From positions 154,083 to 218,082 of the forward strand of contig NZ_FOSC01000007.1 of NCBI RefSeq assembly GCF_900114155.1: 64,000 bases of DNA, in the 5' to 3' direction. Shown here piece after piece: positions 17,724-27,070 of this stretch. The notes beneath the pieces were generated by a model that saw only the letters and a program-made list of their open reading frames with translations, was not told the DNA's origin and made no database searches. The position numbers and the translations under genes were made by a program. The stretch's first letter is position 1, and each line of letters opens with the position of its first letter. Source of the stretch: Marinobacter persicus (GTDB taxonomy: Bacteria > Pseudomonadota > Gammaproteobacteria > Pseudomonadales > Oleiphilaceae).

Positions 17724-19964
17724 ATGACAGACTCCAAAGCCAAAATTGTCTACACACTGACGGACGAGGCACCTGCCCTCGCGACCCGTTCCCTGCTTCC
17801 CATCCTGGAAACCTTCGCCAAGCCGGCCGGCATTAATTTTGAAACCAGCGACATCTCCCTGGCGGCACGTATTCTGGCGAACTTCCCGGACTACCTCGAG
17901 GAAGACCAGCGGGTACCGGACGCTCTGGCAGAACTGGGTGAATTCACCAAAGACCCGAACGCCAACATCATCAAGCTGCCGAACATCAGTGCTTCTGTTC
18001 CCCAGCTGAACGCCGCGATCAAGGAACTGAATGCCCAGGGTTACAAAGTACCCGCGTACACTGAAGAGCCGAAGACCGACGAAGAAAAAGACGTCAAGGC
18101 CCGTTACGCCAAAGTGCTGGGCAGTGCCGTAAACCCGGTTCTGCGTGAAGGCAACTCCGACCGTCGCGCCCCGGCCGCGGTTAAAGCCTACGCCCGCAAG
18201 CATCCGCACTCCATGGGTGAGTGGAGCGCCGATTCCAAGACCCACGTGGCGCACATGAACGACGGCGATTTCTACTCCGCAGAGCAGTCTGTCACCCTGG
18301 AAAACGACACCACCGCGCAAATCGTTTTCGAAAACGCCAAGGGCGAGAAAACCGTTCTGAAGTCCGAGCTGCCGCTGCTGGCCGGCGAAGTTCTGGACAG
18401 CACCTTCATGAGCAAGAAAGCCCTGCTCAAGTTCTTCGACGAGCAGATCGAAGACTGCAAGAAGAACGACATCATGTTCTCCCTGCACCTGAAGGCCACC
18501 ATGATGAAGGTCTCCGACCCGGTGATCTTCGGTTACGCGGTGAAGAGCTTCTATAAAGAGCTGTTCGAAAAATACGGCGACCTGTTTGAAGAGCTGGGCG
18601 TGACCGCCAACAACGGCGTGTCTTCCGTGGAAGAGAAAATCCAGCAGCTGCCGGAAGACAAGCAGAACGAAATCAAGCAGGACCTGGCGAAGATCTACGA
18701 AGAACGTCCGGAAATCGCCATGGTGGATTCCGACAACGGCATCACCAACCTGCACGTACCGAGCGACGTGATTGTCGACGCCTCCATGCCGGCGATGATC
18801 CGCAGCTCCGGCAAGATGTGGGACAGCGAAGGTGGCATGCGTGATACCAAGGCCGTTCTGCCGGACCGTTCCTACGCCACCATCTACCAGGAAACCATCA
18901 ACTTCTGTAAGAAGCACGGTGCGTTTGACCCGACCACCATGGGTACCGTACCCAACGTTGGCCTGATGGCGCAGAAAGCTGAAGAATACGGCTCCCACGA
19001 CAAGACCTTCATCATGAAGGAAGCCGGTACCGTTCGCGTTATCGCCGACGACAAGGTTCTGATGGAGCACCAAGTTGAGGAAGGCGATATCTGGCGCGCC
19101 TGCCAGACCAAGGACGTTCCGATCCGCGACTGGGTGAAGCTGGCCGTTAACCGTTCACGCGCCAGTGGCATGCCGGCCATCTTCTGGCTGGACAGCAACC
19201 GTGCCCACGATGCCGAGCTGATCAAGAAGGTGGAAACCTACCTGAAAGAGCACGACACCGACGGTCTGGACATCCAGATCATGGCGCCGGTTGACGCCAT
19301 CAACTACACCATGGAGCGCATGATCCGCGGCGAAGACACCATCTCGGTGACCGGTAACGTCCTGCGTGACTACCTGACTGACCTGTTCCCGATCCTGGAA
19401 CTGGGCACCAGTGCCAAGATGCTGTCCATCGTGCCGCTGCTCAACGGCGGTGGCCTGTATGAGACCGGTGCCGGTGGGTCCGCGCCCAAGCACGTGCAGC
19501 AACTGGTGAAAGAAAACCACCTGCGCTGGGATTCACTGGGTGAGTTCCTGGCCGTGGCTGTATCTCTGGAAGAGCTGGGCGAGAAGCACGACAACGCCCG
19601 CGCCCGCCTGCTGGGCCAGACCCTGGACACCGCGGTGGGTCAGCTGCTGGAGAACAACGAGTCTCCGTCCCGCAAGGCCGGTGAGCTGGATAACCGTGGC
19701 TCTCATTTCCACCTGGCCCGTCACTGGGCGGCCGCACTGGCCGAGCAGAACGACGATCAGGACCTGAAAGCCTTCGCAGCCAAGTTTGCCGAGAAACTGG
19801 AAGCGGCCAAGGACAAGATCCTGGAAGAGCTGACCGTGATCCAGGGCAAGCCGGCGGACATCGGTGGCTACTACCACGCACCGGCCGACAAGGTGTGCGC
19901 GGTGATGCAGCCGAGCGAAACCCTGAACAAGATCCTGACCGAGTTTGCCGAAGCGGCCAAGTAA
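17724..19964 (+). CDS. icd: NADP-dependent isocitrate dehydrogenase, monomeric type
   Basis: A 746-residue enzyme of the monomeric IDH class (about 740 residues), which oxidises isocitrate to 2-oxoglutarate in the TCA cycle with NADP. The N-terminal [20 protein letters not shown] and the segment around [15 protein letters not shown] are characteristic, as is the C-terminal [10 protein letters not shown] region. The ATG at 17724 has TGAGGAC upstream; the in-frame start at 17685 would add an unlike extension. A good intrinsic terminator follows. Confidence 0.96.
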   Translation: MTDSKAKIVYTLTDEAPALATRSLLPILETFAKPAGINFETSDISLAARILANFPDYLEEDQRVPDALAELGEFTKDPNANIIKLPNISASVPQLNAAIKELNAQGYKVPAYTEEPKTDEEKDVKARYAKVLGSAVNPVLREGNSDRRAPAAVKAYARKHPHSMGEWSADSKTHVAHMNDGDFYSAEQSVTLENDTTAQIVFENAKGEKTVLKSELPLLAGEVLDSTFMSKKALLKFFDEQIEDCKKNDIMFSLHLKATMMKVSDPVIFGYAVKSFYKELFEKYGDLFEELGVTANNGVSSVEEKIQQLPEDKQNEIKQDLAKIYEERPEIAMVDSDNGITNLHVPSDVIVDASMPAMIRSSGKMWDSEGGMRDTKAVLPDRSYATIYQETINFCKKHGAFDPTTMGTVPNVGLMAQKAEEYGSHDKTFIMKEAGTVRVIADDKVLMEHQVEEGDIWRACQTKDVPIRDWVKLAVNRSRASGMPAIFWLDSNRAHDAELIKKVETYLKEHDTDGLDIQIMAPVDAINYTMERMIRGEDTISVTGNVLRDYLTDLFPILELGTSAKMLSIVPLLNGGGLYETGAGGSAPKHVQQLVKENHLRWDSLGEFLAVAVSLEELGEKHDNARARLLGQTLDTAVGQLLENNESPSRKAGELDNRGSHFHLARHWAAALAEQNDDQDLKAFAAKFAEKLEAAKDKILEELTVIQGKPADIGGYYHAPADKVCAVMQPSETLNKILTEFAEAAK

Positions 19965-20009
19965 GCCGCTACGTTAAACCAGGGATCGGCGCCTTCGGGC
20001 GCCAACCGG

Positions 20010-20046
20010 AAAACCCGGAGAGCCTGACAGGGCCTCCGGGTTTTTT
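20010..20046 (+). terminator. Intrinsic terminator after icd
   Basis: AAACCCGGAG and CTCCGGGTTT pair, with an extra GCC/GGC pairing inside, followed by TTTTTT. It also ends just before the stop of the convergent antiporter gene, so it may work for both strands. Confidence 0.85.
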
Positions 20047-20050
20047 GTTG

Positions 20051-21250
20051 TCAGGGCTCATCGTCTTCCTCCGGCTGATAGCCCTTGCCGGTCTCCCCGG
20101 CTTTTTGCAGTTGTGCCAGTGTCAGGGTGGGCCCGATCAGCTCGAAGACCACCGTGGCACCGATCACCAGCGGCAGGATGTAGTCCAGACTTGGCAGCCG
20201 CTCCGTGGCCACCAGCGCCAGGCCCAGTGCGACCCCTGCCTGCGGCATCAGGCAGGCGCCAATGCGGTTGCGGGTCTGCGGACTGGAGCCGGCCAGCAGG
20301 CCACCCAGCCAGCCACCGGCCATGCGGCCGAGAATGCGTGCCCCGATGTAGGCGAGGCCGAGCGCCCCCAGCGCCGGTAGGGCCGCCCAGTGCATCTGGT
20401 AGCCGGCCATGAAAAAGAACATGGCCAGAAACGGCTCGGAAATGCCCTCGATGGAACGGAACGGGCGAACGTGATGCCGTGCCCGGTTGGCCACCACGAT
20501 GCCCAGTGTCATGCAGGTGAGCAGGTAGGAAAGACCCAGCCAGCTGGCCAGCCCGGCCGCCACAAGAACAAAGCCCGCGGATTCCAGCAGCATGGGTTCG
20601 CCTGGCCGGATGCGACCGGTCAGCCAGGCCATGGGCAGCCCCAGTACAATGCCCAGGACCAGAGAGCCGGCCACTTCCATGACTCCGTGCAGCATGGCTG
20701 ACGGACCATCAAAATCCCCGTTGCCAATCAGCAGCCCGGCCGCCACCAGCAGCACACTGAACAACATGGCGCCCCAGGCGTCGTCAATGGCCACCACCTG
20801 GAACACCAGCCGGGTCAGCGGTCCCCGGGCGCCGGCCTCTCGCATAACATCCAGGGTGGCAGCCGGTGCGGTTGCGGTCGAAATGCCTCCAAGCAGCAGG
20901 GCGGCGGGCAGGTTGCCGGTTACTGCCCATATCGCCAGAACCACCACCGTGGCGGTCATAAGGGTGACCACCAGGCTGACAATGAGCGCTTCCTTGCCTT
21001 CCTTCAGGCCTTTGGCCGACATCCGTTCACCCAGCAGAAAACCCACCATGGCCAGGGTCAACTGAGTGATCAGGCTGAAGTTCTCGCTGGCGTCTTCCGG
21101 CAGTAAATCGAAGAGTTCCGGTCCCGCCAGGGCGCCGAGTAACAACAGCAAGGTGACCCTGGGCACGTGTACAACCCTTCCCAGGGCATGCGCGCCCAGC
21201 GCCAGCAGCAGGGTCGCGCCCATCAGGATGAGGATGCCGGCGTGCTCCAT
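20051..21250 (-). CDS. Cation:proton antiporter (CPA2/KefB-like membrane domain)
   Basis: A 399-residue integral membrane protein with about 12 helices and no C-terminal nucleotide-binding domain. Family features are the N-terminal GRVVHVPRVTLLLLLGALAGPELFD segment and a central VVAIDDAWGAMLF carrying the paired acidic residues expected in the ion path. It should exchange Na+ or K+ for protons, which suits a halophile. AGGGAA precedes the ATG. It is convergent with icd, and a cyclase gene lies divergently upstream. Confidence 0.87.
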   Translation of the reverse strand: MEHAGILILMGATLLLALGAHALGRVVHVPRVTLLLLLGALAGPELFDLLPEDASENFSLITQLTLAMVGFLLGERMSAKGLKEGKEALIVSLVVTLMTATVVVLAIWAVTGNLPAALLLGGISTATAPAATLDVMREAGARGPLTRLVFQVVAIDDAWGAMLFSVLLVAAGLLIGNGDFDGPSAMLHGVMEVAGSLVLGIVLGLPMAWLTGRIRPGEPMLLESAGFVLVAAGLASWLGLSYLLTCMTLGIVVANRARHHVRPFRSIEGISEPFLAMFFFMAGYQMHWAALPALGALGLAYIGARILGRMAGGWLGGLLAGSSPQTRNRIGACLMPQAGVALGLALVATERLPSLDYILPLVIGATVVFELIGPTLTLAQLQKAGETGKGYQPEEDDEP

Positions 21251-21406
21251 GAGTGTTCCCTATTGATTGGTGATCAGGATGAATCCGTGATTAAAGCACT
21301 GTCGTACCTACAGTAACACGCTCGATACCATAAGGGGCTCGACTGAAACCGCGCCAGTGGCTACCTTGAAGGTGTGGACTCGCCTCACCGAACAATGGAT
21401 GACTTG

Positions 21407-22600
21407 ATGACGCCAAACTGGCTGGATGACCCGATACCGGTACAGATGGGAAAAGGCCGCAGTCCGATTGTCCGGACCTCCTGGGCCGTATCGATCTATC
21501 TGATTGTCGGGCTGCTGTGGATTACGTTTTCGGACCGGGTTGCCGAACTCTGGTTTCCGGACCCGGAAATGTTCTCCCGTGCTCAGACCTGGAAAGGCTA
21601 CCTGTTCGTGCTGGTGACCGGGCTGGTGCTGTTCATGGTGCTATATCGTCAACTCACCAAAGACCGGCTTCTGCTCAACCTACAGCACCACCAGCGCCAG
21701 GCCTTGCGCCAGCGCGAGCACCAGTTGACGGTGCTCATGGATAACCTGCCGGGCATGGCTTACCGGTGTCTGTACGATAAGGACTGGACTATGCTGTTTG
21801 TCTCGGGAGGCTGCCAGAGGCTCACCGGCTATACTCCCGAAGAGCTGATCAACAACCACACCTTGTCCTTTTCTGACCTGATTGATCCGGACGATGCCGG
21901 CCGGGTGGCGGAAGAGGTGGCCCGGGCGGTGAGCCGGGGAGAGTCGTTTTCCGTGGAATACGTTATTACCCGCAAGGATGGCCGGAAAATCTGTGTGTGG
22001 GAGCGTGGTTGCAGTGTCGAAGTGGCCAATGGGCGAACCGTACTTGAAGGGATCATGCTGGATATTTCCGACCGCAAGGCGCTGGAAAGAGAGCTGGAGG
22101 CAATGGCCACCACCGACCCGCTGACCGGGCTGCTCAATCGCCGGGAATTCGGTCGGGTACTGGAAGAGGAACTGGCCCGTTGCGCTCGTTATCGACACTC
22201 CATGGCCCTGCTCTGGGTTGATTTCGACCATTTCAAGGAAGTGAACGACACCTGGGGCCATGCGGCCGGTGACAACGTACTGTGCAGTGTCAGCCGCTTG
22301 CTTCAGAGCAGTGTGCGCAGTGTTGATTCGGTAGCCCGGTTTGGTGGTGAAGAGCTGGTGGTGGTGTTACCGGAAATGGGTCTGCAGGAAGCGGGAGAAA
22401 CCGCCGAACGCCTGCGTAGCCGGGTTCATGGGCTGCCGATCATGGTGGCCCCCGGCCACGAGGTGCGGATAACCATCAGTGTTGGGGTGGCGGTCTACCC
22501 GGACCATGGCCAGACGACCGCAGAGTTGTGTGCTGCGGCGGACCGGGCCATGTACGAAGCCAAAAAGCGCGGGCGTGATTGCGTGGTTCAGGCCACCTGA
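21407..22600 (+). CDS. Diguanylate cyclase with two membrane helices and a PAS domain
   Basis: Makes cyclic di-GMP. Two membrane segments (IYLIVGLLWITF and LFVLVTGLVLFMVLYRQL) are followed by a PAS sensor domain (around NLPGMAYRCLYD to EGIMLDISDR) and a C-terminal GGDEF domain. The active-site motif reads GGEEL, an accepted active variant, and RSVD five residues before it is an intact RxxD inhibitory site. The start is uncertain: ATG at 21407 has a weak GGATG upstream, and ATG at 21395 or GTG at 21374 are also possible. No EAL domain is present. Confidence 0.87.
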   Translation: MTPNWLDDPIPVQMGKGRSPIVRTSWAVSIYLIVGLLWITFSDRVAELWFPDPEMFSRAQTWKGYLFVLVTGLVLFMVLYRQLTKDRLLLNLQHHQRQALRQREHQLTVLMDNLPGMAYRCLYDKDWTMLFVSGGCQRLTGYTPEELINNHTLSFSDLIDPDDAGRVAEEVARAVSRGESFSVEYVITRKDGRKICVWERGCSVEVANGRTVLEGIMLDISDRKALERELEAMATTDPLTGLLNRREFGRVLEEELARCARYRHSMALLWVDFDHFKEVNDTWGHAAGDNVLCSVSRLLQSSVRSVDSVARFGGEELVVVLPEMGLQEAGETAERLRSRVHGLPIMVAPGHEVRITISVGVAVYPDHGQTTAELCAAADRAMYEAKKRGRDCVVQAT

Positions 22601-22860
22601 CGGGCAATCCAGGAACCGTAACGGTTGGCCAGGGCACGAACGTAGCGGGCTTCGGCGTCGCTCATGTTGGCCAGCACGCCGTTGAAGATCCAGCCTCGCT
22701 CATACAGCCCAAGCACCCGCTGCTCGTCATCCATGTTGACGCGTTGGTTCAGCTTTTTGCAAATGGCATCCAGCAGCGGCAGCTTTTGAGGGTGCTTGAT
22801 CGGGCCCTGGCGGTTGCTCACCGGCTGGTTAGCTGCGCGTGATGTCGGATGTTTTCTCAT
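22588..22860 (-). CDS. Small basic protein of unknown family, 90 residues
   Basis: Not recognised. It begins MRKHPTSRAANQPVSNRQG, is strongly basic in its first third, and ends in a helical region with ERGWIFNGVLANMSDAEARYVRAL. GGAGAGG lies upstream of the ATG at good spacing. The leader is unusual: a 28-codon open frame (22983-23069) and then a terminator-like hairpin (22897-22927) lie before it on the same strand, as in attenuation. The 3' end overlaps the cyclase gene tail to tail by 13 bases. Confidence 0.65.
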   Translation of the reverse strand: MRKHPTSRAANQPVSNRQGPIKHPQKLPLLDAICKKLNQRVNMDDEQRVLGLYERGWIFNGVLANMSDAEARYVRALANRYGSWIARQVA

Positions 22861-22896
22861 GATCCTCTCCTTGTGGTTTTGCGGCTGCAAAAACAG

Positions 22897-22927
22897 AAAA
22901 CCCCGGAGCCTCAGGCAACCGGGGTTT
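22897..22927 (-). terminator. Terminator-like hairpin in the leader of the 90-residue gene
   Basis: On the minus strand AAACCCCGG and CCGGGGTTT pair around a 12-base loop, and the stem is followed by TTTTCTGTTTTT. It lies 37 bases before the ATG at 22860, downstream of a 28-codon leader frame, so it would stop transcription before the small gene unless read through. Confidence 0.7.
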
Positions 22928-22982
22928 AGCGGAGAAGCTGCCCCGGAAGCTGCAACGGCTCCCGGGGACTGACCGAAAGCCG

Positions 22983-23069
22983 TTAGATGTCTTTCACCAT
23001 GGCGCGCACGGACTGCCCCTGATGGCAGGCGGTGGCGTGAATGCAATGTGTTGGCATCTTTCGGGTCAT
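22983..23069 (-). CDS. Possible 28-residue leader peptide
   Basis: A short minus-strand frame beginning MTRKMPTHCIHATACHQG and ending AMVKDI, upstream of the terminator-like hairpin and the 90-residue gene. GAG lies seven bases before its ATG. Three His and two Cys in eight central residues are notable. A TATACA -10-like sequence lies near 23099-23104 on the same strand. There is no homology evidence from sequence alone; the position is the main argument. Confidence 0.4.
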   Translation of the reverse strand: MTRKMPTHCIHATACHQGQSVRAMVKDI

Positions 23070-23180
23070 AACGGTTCTCGGTGTGTGTTTCCAGAGACAG
23101 TGTATAGGCAATAGCGGGCTTTGCAATAGCCCGGCGCCTTCGGCAAACCCGTACAGACCGTGTGGGGCGGGCCGGGGATA

Positions 23181-23281
23181 ATTCGCGCCGTCACGTGTTT
23201 TTACGTTGTGCAATCCGCGGCGCCGACCGGTGCCGAATGGATCTCTCCTTTTCTACGCAGCCTTTTGGCTGCGTTTTTTTT
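23181..23281 (+). ncRNA. Candidate small RNA with anti-Shine-Dalgarno segment
   Basis: Between two minus-strand genes an intrinsic terminator points the other way: ACGCAGCC, loop TTTT, GGCTGCGT, then eight T (23255-23281). Upstream of it are a hairpin (CGGCGCC, GACC, GGTGCCG, one G-U) and an exposed GATCTCTCCTTTTCT stretch. A GATAAT -10-like sequence lies near 23175-23180. No open frame fits. Hairpin, pyrimidine-rich seed, terminator with U-tail is the usual Hfq-sRNA plan. CTCTCCTT (23243-23250) is complementary to the Shine-Dalgarno region of the neighbouring 90-residue gene. The 5' end is a guess. Confidence 0.5.
23255..23281 (+). terminator. Orphan intrinsic terminator, plus strand
   Basis: An eight-base-pair stem with a TTTT loop followed by TTTTTTTT. 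No plus-strand gene ends nearby, so it implies an unannotated transcript, listed here as a candidate sRNA. Confidence 0.85.
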
Positions 23282-23304
23282 GGCATACGGCAAGCTTTCC
23301 CCGC

Positions 23305-23823
23305 TTACCTTGATGCGATGGTGGCTTCGTCTGAAGCAATCAGTCTGTGCCAGGTATGGTGCAGAATCAGCGCATCGTTGGCGGCCCGGTGTACCGGCAA
23401 GCCCAGTTCGTGGATCACCTGTTTGCGGGTGGGAGACCATCGTTGTACCTGGGCAGGGGTCAGCAGGGCGGAGATGGATTCCAGCTGGAATTGTGGCGTT
23501 TCCCCGGCGGCGCGGAACAGCCGGTGCAGCCAGAAGCTGTCGAAGGTCCAGGCGTCACAGAAAATCTGCGCCGGCAGCAGGGTGTTTAGCTCACGGGCGA
23601 TGTCGGCGGCCTGCAAACCTTCTGCCTGCAGACGCTGCCGGGAGATGCCATGAATGCCCTCGGCATTTTCTGACCAGTCGCTCCACTGCGGGTGCGGACG
23701 AACCAGCCAGCTGTGCAGTTCGCCGTCCGGCAGACACACGCCAACCTCGATCGGGTAACTTTCGATCAGGTTGAGGCTGGAGGCCTCGAAGTCGATAAAC
23801 GCCGGTCTGAGGTTGGGGTCCAT
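23305..23823 (-). CDS. DEDD-type 3'-5' exonuclease-family protein (DnaQ-like fold)
   Basis: A 172-residue RNase H-fold exonuclease. The first metal-binding pair is D11 and E13 in FIDFEASSL; TFDSFWLHRLF and RAANDALILHHTW supply the later acidic and histidine positions. The N-terminal MDPNLRP start at 23823 is favoured because the fold begins immediately after it; the ATG at 23844 is a possible alternative. It stands alone rather than fused to a polymerase, so its substrate is not defined. Confidence 0.75.
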   Translation of the reverse strand: MDPNLRPAFIDFEASSLNLIESYPIEVGVCLPDGELHSWLVRPHPQWSDWSENAEGIHGISRQRLQAEGLQAADIARELNTLLPAQIFCDAWTFDSFWLHRLFRAAGETPQFQLESISALLTPAQVQRWSPTRKQVIHELGLPVHRAANDALILHHTWHRLIASDEATIASR

Positions 23824-23907
23824 GGTTTGCCAATCCGTGTACATTCGTTGTTTTGACTCGAGTTTACCCCTGATACCGGCCGGACGCGAACCCAATGCCG
23901 GATGGTA

Positions 23908-23937
23908 CTGTTACAATGTGCCCATATTAGGTAACAG
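23908..23937. promoter_or_regulatory. Inverted repeat upstream of queC
   Basis: CTGTTAC (23908-23914 region) and GTAACAG (23931-23937) are perfect seven-base inverted repeats 16 bases apart, 36 bases before the queC ATG. This is an operator-like position; no regulator is known from the window. No preQ1 riboswitch pattern was seen here. Confidence 0.4.
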
Positions 23938-23973
23938 GCTAATGACACTCTTTCCGATTCTGGTGATACACCG

Positions 23974-24639
23974 ATGACTGACACTGTGGTTGTGATCTAC
24001 TCCGGAGGCATGGATTCCTTCACCCTGCTGCACCTGGCCCGGGCCCGTGGTTATCAGGTCCATGCGCTGTCGTTCAATTACGGCCAGCGCCATGTGCGCG
24101 AACTGGAGGCGGCCCGTGCGGTGTGCCAGGCCGAAGGCATTCCCCACAAAGTAATCGATATCCGTGCCATGAGCGAGGTGATGTCGGGTTCTTCCCTCAC
24201 CTCGGATATCGATATCCCCGAGGGGCACTATGCCGAAGACAACATGAAATCGACCGTGGTCCCCAACCGCAACATGATCTTGCTGTCCCTGGCCACCGGC
24301 TATGCCGTAACCGTGGGTGCGCAAAGTGTCTGGTATGGCGCCCATGGCGGTGACCATGCCATCTATCCGGATTGCCGCCCGGAATTTGTCGAGAAAATGG
24401 ATGCGGTGTGTCGGGTGGCCAACTATGAGCCCGTGGCCATTGAGGCCCCGTTCATGCAGCTCGACAAGGGTGAAATCCTGGCCGAGGGTCTGAAGCTCGG
24501 CCTGGACTACCGTCAGACCTGGACCTGCTATAACGGCCGTGAACAGGCCTGTGGCCGGTGCGGTTCCTGCGTGGAGCGGCTGGAAGCCTTTGCCGCCCAT
24601 GGCATCCGGGACCCTCTCGACTACGAGGCAGAAGCCTGA
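23974..24639 (+). CDS. queC: 7-cyano-7-deazaguanine synthase QueC
   Basis: ATP-dependent enzyme that converts 7-carboxy-7-deazaguanine to preQ0 in queuosine synthesis. The PP-loop is YSGGMDS (residues 9-15), and the zinc-binding cysteines are C185, C193, C196 and C199. At 221 residues it has family length. Its TGA shares a base with the queE ATG at 24639, so the two consecutive enzymes are coupled. Confidence 0.96.
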   Translation: MTDTVVVIYSGGMDSFTLLHLARARGYQVHALSFNYGQRHVRELEAARAVCQAEGIPHKVIDIRAMSEVMSGSSLTSDIDIPEGHYAEDNMKSTVVPNRNMILLSLATGYAVTVGAQSVWYGAHGGDHAIYPDCRPEFVEKMDAVCRVANYEPVAIEAPFMQLDKGEILAEGLKLGLDYRQTWTCYNGREQACGRCGSCVERLEAFAAHGIRDPLDYEAEA

Positions 24640-25298
24640 TGTACCGGGTGAAAGAGGCGTTTTACACACTCCAGGGCGAAGGCGCGCAGGCGGGCCGTGC
24701 TGCGGTCTTCTGCCGCTTCAGCAAATGCAACCTCTGGACCGGCCGGGAGAAAGATCGCGCCAGTGCCGTCTGTACCTTTTGTGACACGGATTTTGTCGGT
24801 ACCGATGGTCAAAACGGCGGGCAATTTGAGACAGCCCGGGCGCTGGCGGAACACATTCGGGGACTCTGGCCCCATGCGGAAGGAAAGCCCTACGTGGTGT
24901 GCACCGGTGGTGAGCCCCTGTTGCAGCTGGACGCTCCGTTGATTGAGGCACTGCATGAGGCCGGTTTCGAAATTGGTGTGGAAACCAACGGCACCCTGCC
25001 CGCGCCGGCGGGGATCGACTGGCTGTGTGTCAGCCCAAAGGCGGATGCCGAGGTGGTCATTGCCGAGTGTGATGAGCTAAAGCTGGTATACCCGCAATCG
25101 CTGGCGCCGCCAGAACGTTTCGAGCATATCCGTGCCCGTCATTATTTCCTCTCGCCCATGGCGTCCCCCTCCGCCCCAGACGGCGAATCCACCGATCCGG
25201 TGCGCCAGAGCAATACCGCCAAGGCCACCGCCTATTGCCTGGCTCACCCGCGCTGGCGGCTGACCCTGCAGATGCACAAGATTATCGGCATCGATTAG
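24639..25298 (+). CDS. queE: 7-carboxy-7-deazaguanine synthase QueE
   Basis: Radical SAM enzyme that contracts the pterin ring to form 7-carboxy-7-deazaguanine, the substrate of QueC. The cluster-binding cysteines are C30, C45 and C48, the expanded Cx14Cx2C spacing seen in some QueE proteins. LQGEG near the N-terminus and CTGGEP are typical, and HKIIGID is the usual C-terminus. It is 219 residues, overlaps queC by one base, and ends four bases into the 3' end of the convergent nuclease gene. Confidence 0.95.
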   Translation: MYRVKEAFYTLQGEGAQAGRAAVFCRFSKCNLWTGREKDRASAVCTFCDTDFVGTDGQNGGQFETARALAEHIRGLWPHAEGKPYVVCTGGEPLLQLDAPLIEALHEAGFEIGVETNGTLPAPAGIDWLCVSPKADAEVVIAECDELKLVYPQSLAPPERFEHIRARHYFLSPMASPSAPDGESTDPVRQSNTAKATAYCLAHPRWRLTLQMHKIIGID

Positions 25299-27061
25299 TC
25301 GACCAGTTGCAGATCGGTGAACACCGGGTTGTGGTCCGAGGCCCGCCATGGCCCGGCTCTCCCTGGTCCCGGATAATCGGTCAGGGCACGGGCTTCATCC
25401 GCATTGACGTTCCAGCTGCCGGCGGTGAGGGCCAGCTTTTGCAGATTCTCTGAAGCAAGCAGGTAATCCAGCGATCCCTTTTCGCCCCTGAAGCGGTAGG
25501 TGTGATGTCGGCAGCGGGTTTCATTACAGGGGTGGATGCGGTGCACCAGGCTCCGGTAACCGGCTTTTTCAAAGTGCCGGACCGGTGCCTCCCGGGCATA
25601 GCTGTTCAGATCACCGGTGACCAGGGTGCCGGCCAGATGGTCGGAATCGGGCAGTGCCTTGAGCCATTGGAGAATGGCCCGGACTTCCTGCACACGGCGT
25701 TGATTGAAGCAGCCCTGGCCGTCGTGCCGATCCTGATTGGCGCCGCTGGCGTTGCGGCAGGATTTCGATTTCAGGTGCGCGGACACCACCCGCAGGGTTT
25801 GCCCCTGCCCCGGGGCGGAGAAGCGTTGGCTGACCGGCGGCCGGCTGCTGTGGGCAAATAGCCCGGTGGTCAGGCGTTCCGGCTCTTGCCGGGGCGCAAC
25901 CCGGTCGTTCCGGTACAGCAGGGCGGTGCGAATGGCATCACCGCCATCCTGCCCTGGCGTTTTCACGAAACGCCAGGCGGGCCCCAGACTGGCGGCCAGG
26001 TCCGCGATGGCGCTGTATGGTCCGTAGCCGTCGTTCTCCAGTTCCGACACCGCCAGTATGTCCGGCTGGCTTTTTTTTACCAGCGAGGCAATGCGCTGCT
26101 GTTGCGCACGGAAACCGGCAAGGGTTTTCGCGCCCCGGTCTGTGGGAAAGCCGCCGCTTTTGCCATCGCCATTGAAGTAGTTCTGCAGGTTCAGGGCCAT
26201 TACCCGAATGACGCCTTCACCCGGTGGCGCGGGGGCTGAAGGCCGGGGCGTGCGTCGGGTGAATTGCGGGCCATTGACTGCCTGCAGGCGCCATTGACCA
26301 AAACGGTAGTCCAGAATGCCGGCCAACTGTTCAACCTGGTCACCCGCCCGCAGAGTATTGTCCGGACCAAACCCGCCGGTTGGCCAGGGAACGGGCTCGG
26401 GATTGCGGACTTTTCGGCCATCATCGAGCACGACCCGGTGATGTTTGTTGTTCTGGCTGTGAGCGACTGCCTGTTCTCCGGGCGGGAACCGCTCGGTACC
26501 GGTGATCTGGTCATTGGCCGCCAGGGTCAGTTCGCCATAGGTCGCCAACTGATAGTGGTCAATGATGGTTAGCGGTGCGGTAAAGCGAACCCGCATGTTT
26601 TCCAGCGATTCAGGCGGCTGTGACCAGGGCAGGGCGACATCGATGGGAGTTGGCATCTCGCCTTTGCCACAGATCTGGATGGTTTTTAACGCCACCATCT
26701 CGGTCAGGTCATGGTATTCCTTGATGGTGCCGGTGACTCGCAAACGTTGGCCGGGCCTGCCTGCCTTGTGGCTGGTGTAGACGAACAGGGCTTCGGACGT
26801 GTCGGGATTGCTGTCGGTTTCGCCGTCGGCCTGCTGCAGATAGAAACCGTCAAAACCGCCCTGATGGCGGCTATCCCTGGTGAGAATGCCTTCAACGGTG
26901 ACCGTTTCGCCCGCCAGCGGTGACCGGGCGACGGTGCCCTGCACCTCATGGATACCGGTGGCCGGCTGACCACAGTCATTCGCCTGTGCCGTCATCGGCC
27001 ACAAGGCCGACAGCAGTACAGGTAAGAGGACGCGTTTACAGAAGCGGGAACAGTCAGTCAC
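25295..27061 (-). CDS. Secreted endonuclease/exonuclease/phosphatase-family nuclease (ExeM/NucH-like)
   Basis: A 588-residue exported protein. A signal peptide ends near MTAQAND. An OB-fold-like domain follows (VQGTVARSPLAGETVTVEGILT), then a C-terminal EEP nuclease domain from about residue 280, with LAVSELENDGYG carrying the metal-binding glutamate, TGDLNSYAREAPV in the centre and a final SDHNPVF. This domain order fits extracellular DNases involved in nutrient release or biofilm turnover. The cysteine-rich KSCRNASGANQDRHDGQGC loop is shared by that group. Confidence 0.87.
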   Translation of the reverse strand: MTDCSRFCKRVLLPVLLSALWPMTAQANDCGQPATGIHEVQGTVARSPLAGETVTVEGILTRDSRHQGGFDGFYLQQADGETDSNPDTSEALFVYTSHKAGRPGQRLRVTGTIKEYHDLTEMVALKTIQICGKGEMPTPIDVALPWSQPPESLENMRVRFTAPLTIIDHYQLATYGELTLAANDQITGTERFPPGEQAVAHSQNNKHHRVVLDDGRKVRNPEPVPWPTGGFGPDNTLRAGDQVEQLAGILDYRFGQWRLQAVNGPQFTRRTPRPSAPAPPGEGVIRVMALNLQNYFNGDGKSGGFPTDRGAKTLAGFRAQQQRIASLVKKSQPDILAVSELENDGYGPYSAIADLAASLGPAWRFVKTPGQDGGDAIRTALLYRNDRVAPRQEPERLTTGLFAHSSRPPVSQRFSAPGQGQTLRVVSAHLKSKSCRNASGANQDRHDGQGCFNQRRVQEVRAILQWLKALPDSDHLAGTLVTGDLNSYAREAPVRHFEKAGYRSLVHRIHPCNETRCRHHTYRFRGEKGSLDYLLASENLQKLALTAGSWNVNADEARALTDYPGPGRAGPWRASDHNPVFTDLQLVD

Positions 27062-27070
27062 CCGGGCAGT

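Noticed and set aside
17574..19073. A 499-codon open frame on the minus strand
   Set aside because: It is opposite isocitrate dehydrogenase and has no recognisable domain.
23824..23973. A preQ1 riboswitch upstream of queC
   Set aside because: No preQ1 aptamer pattern was found; only a simple inverted repeat is present.
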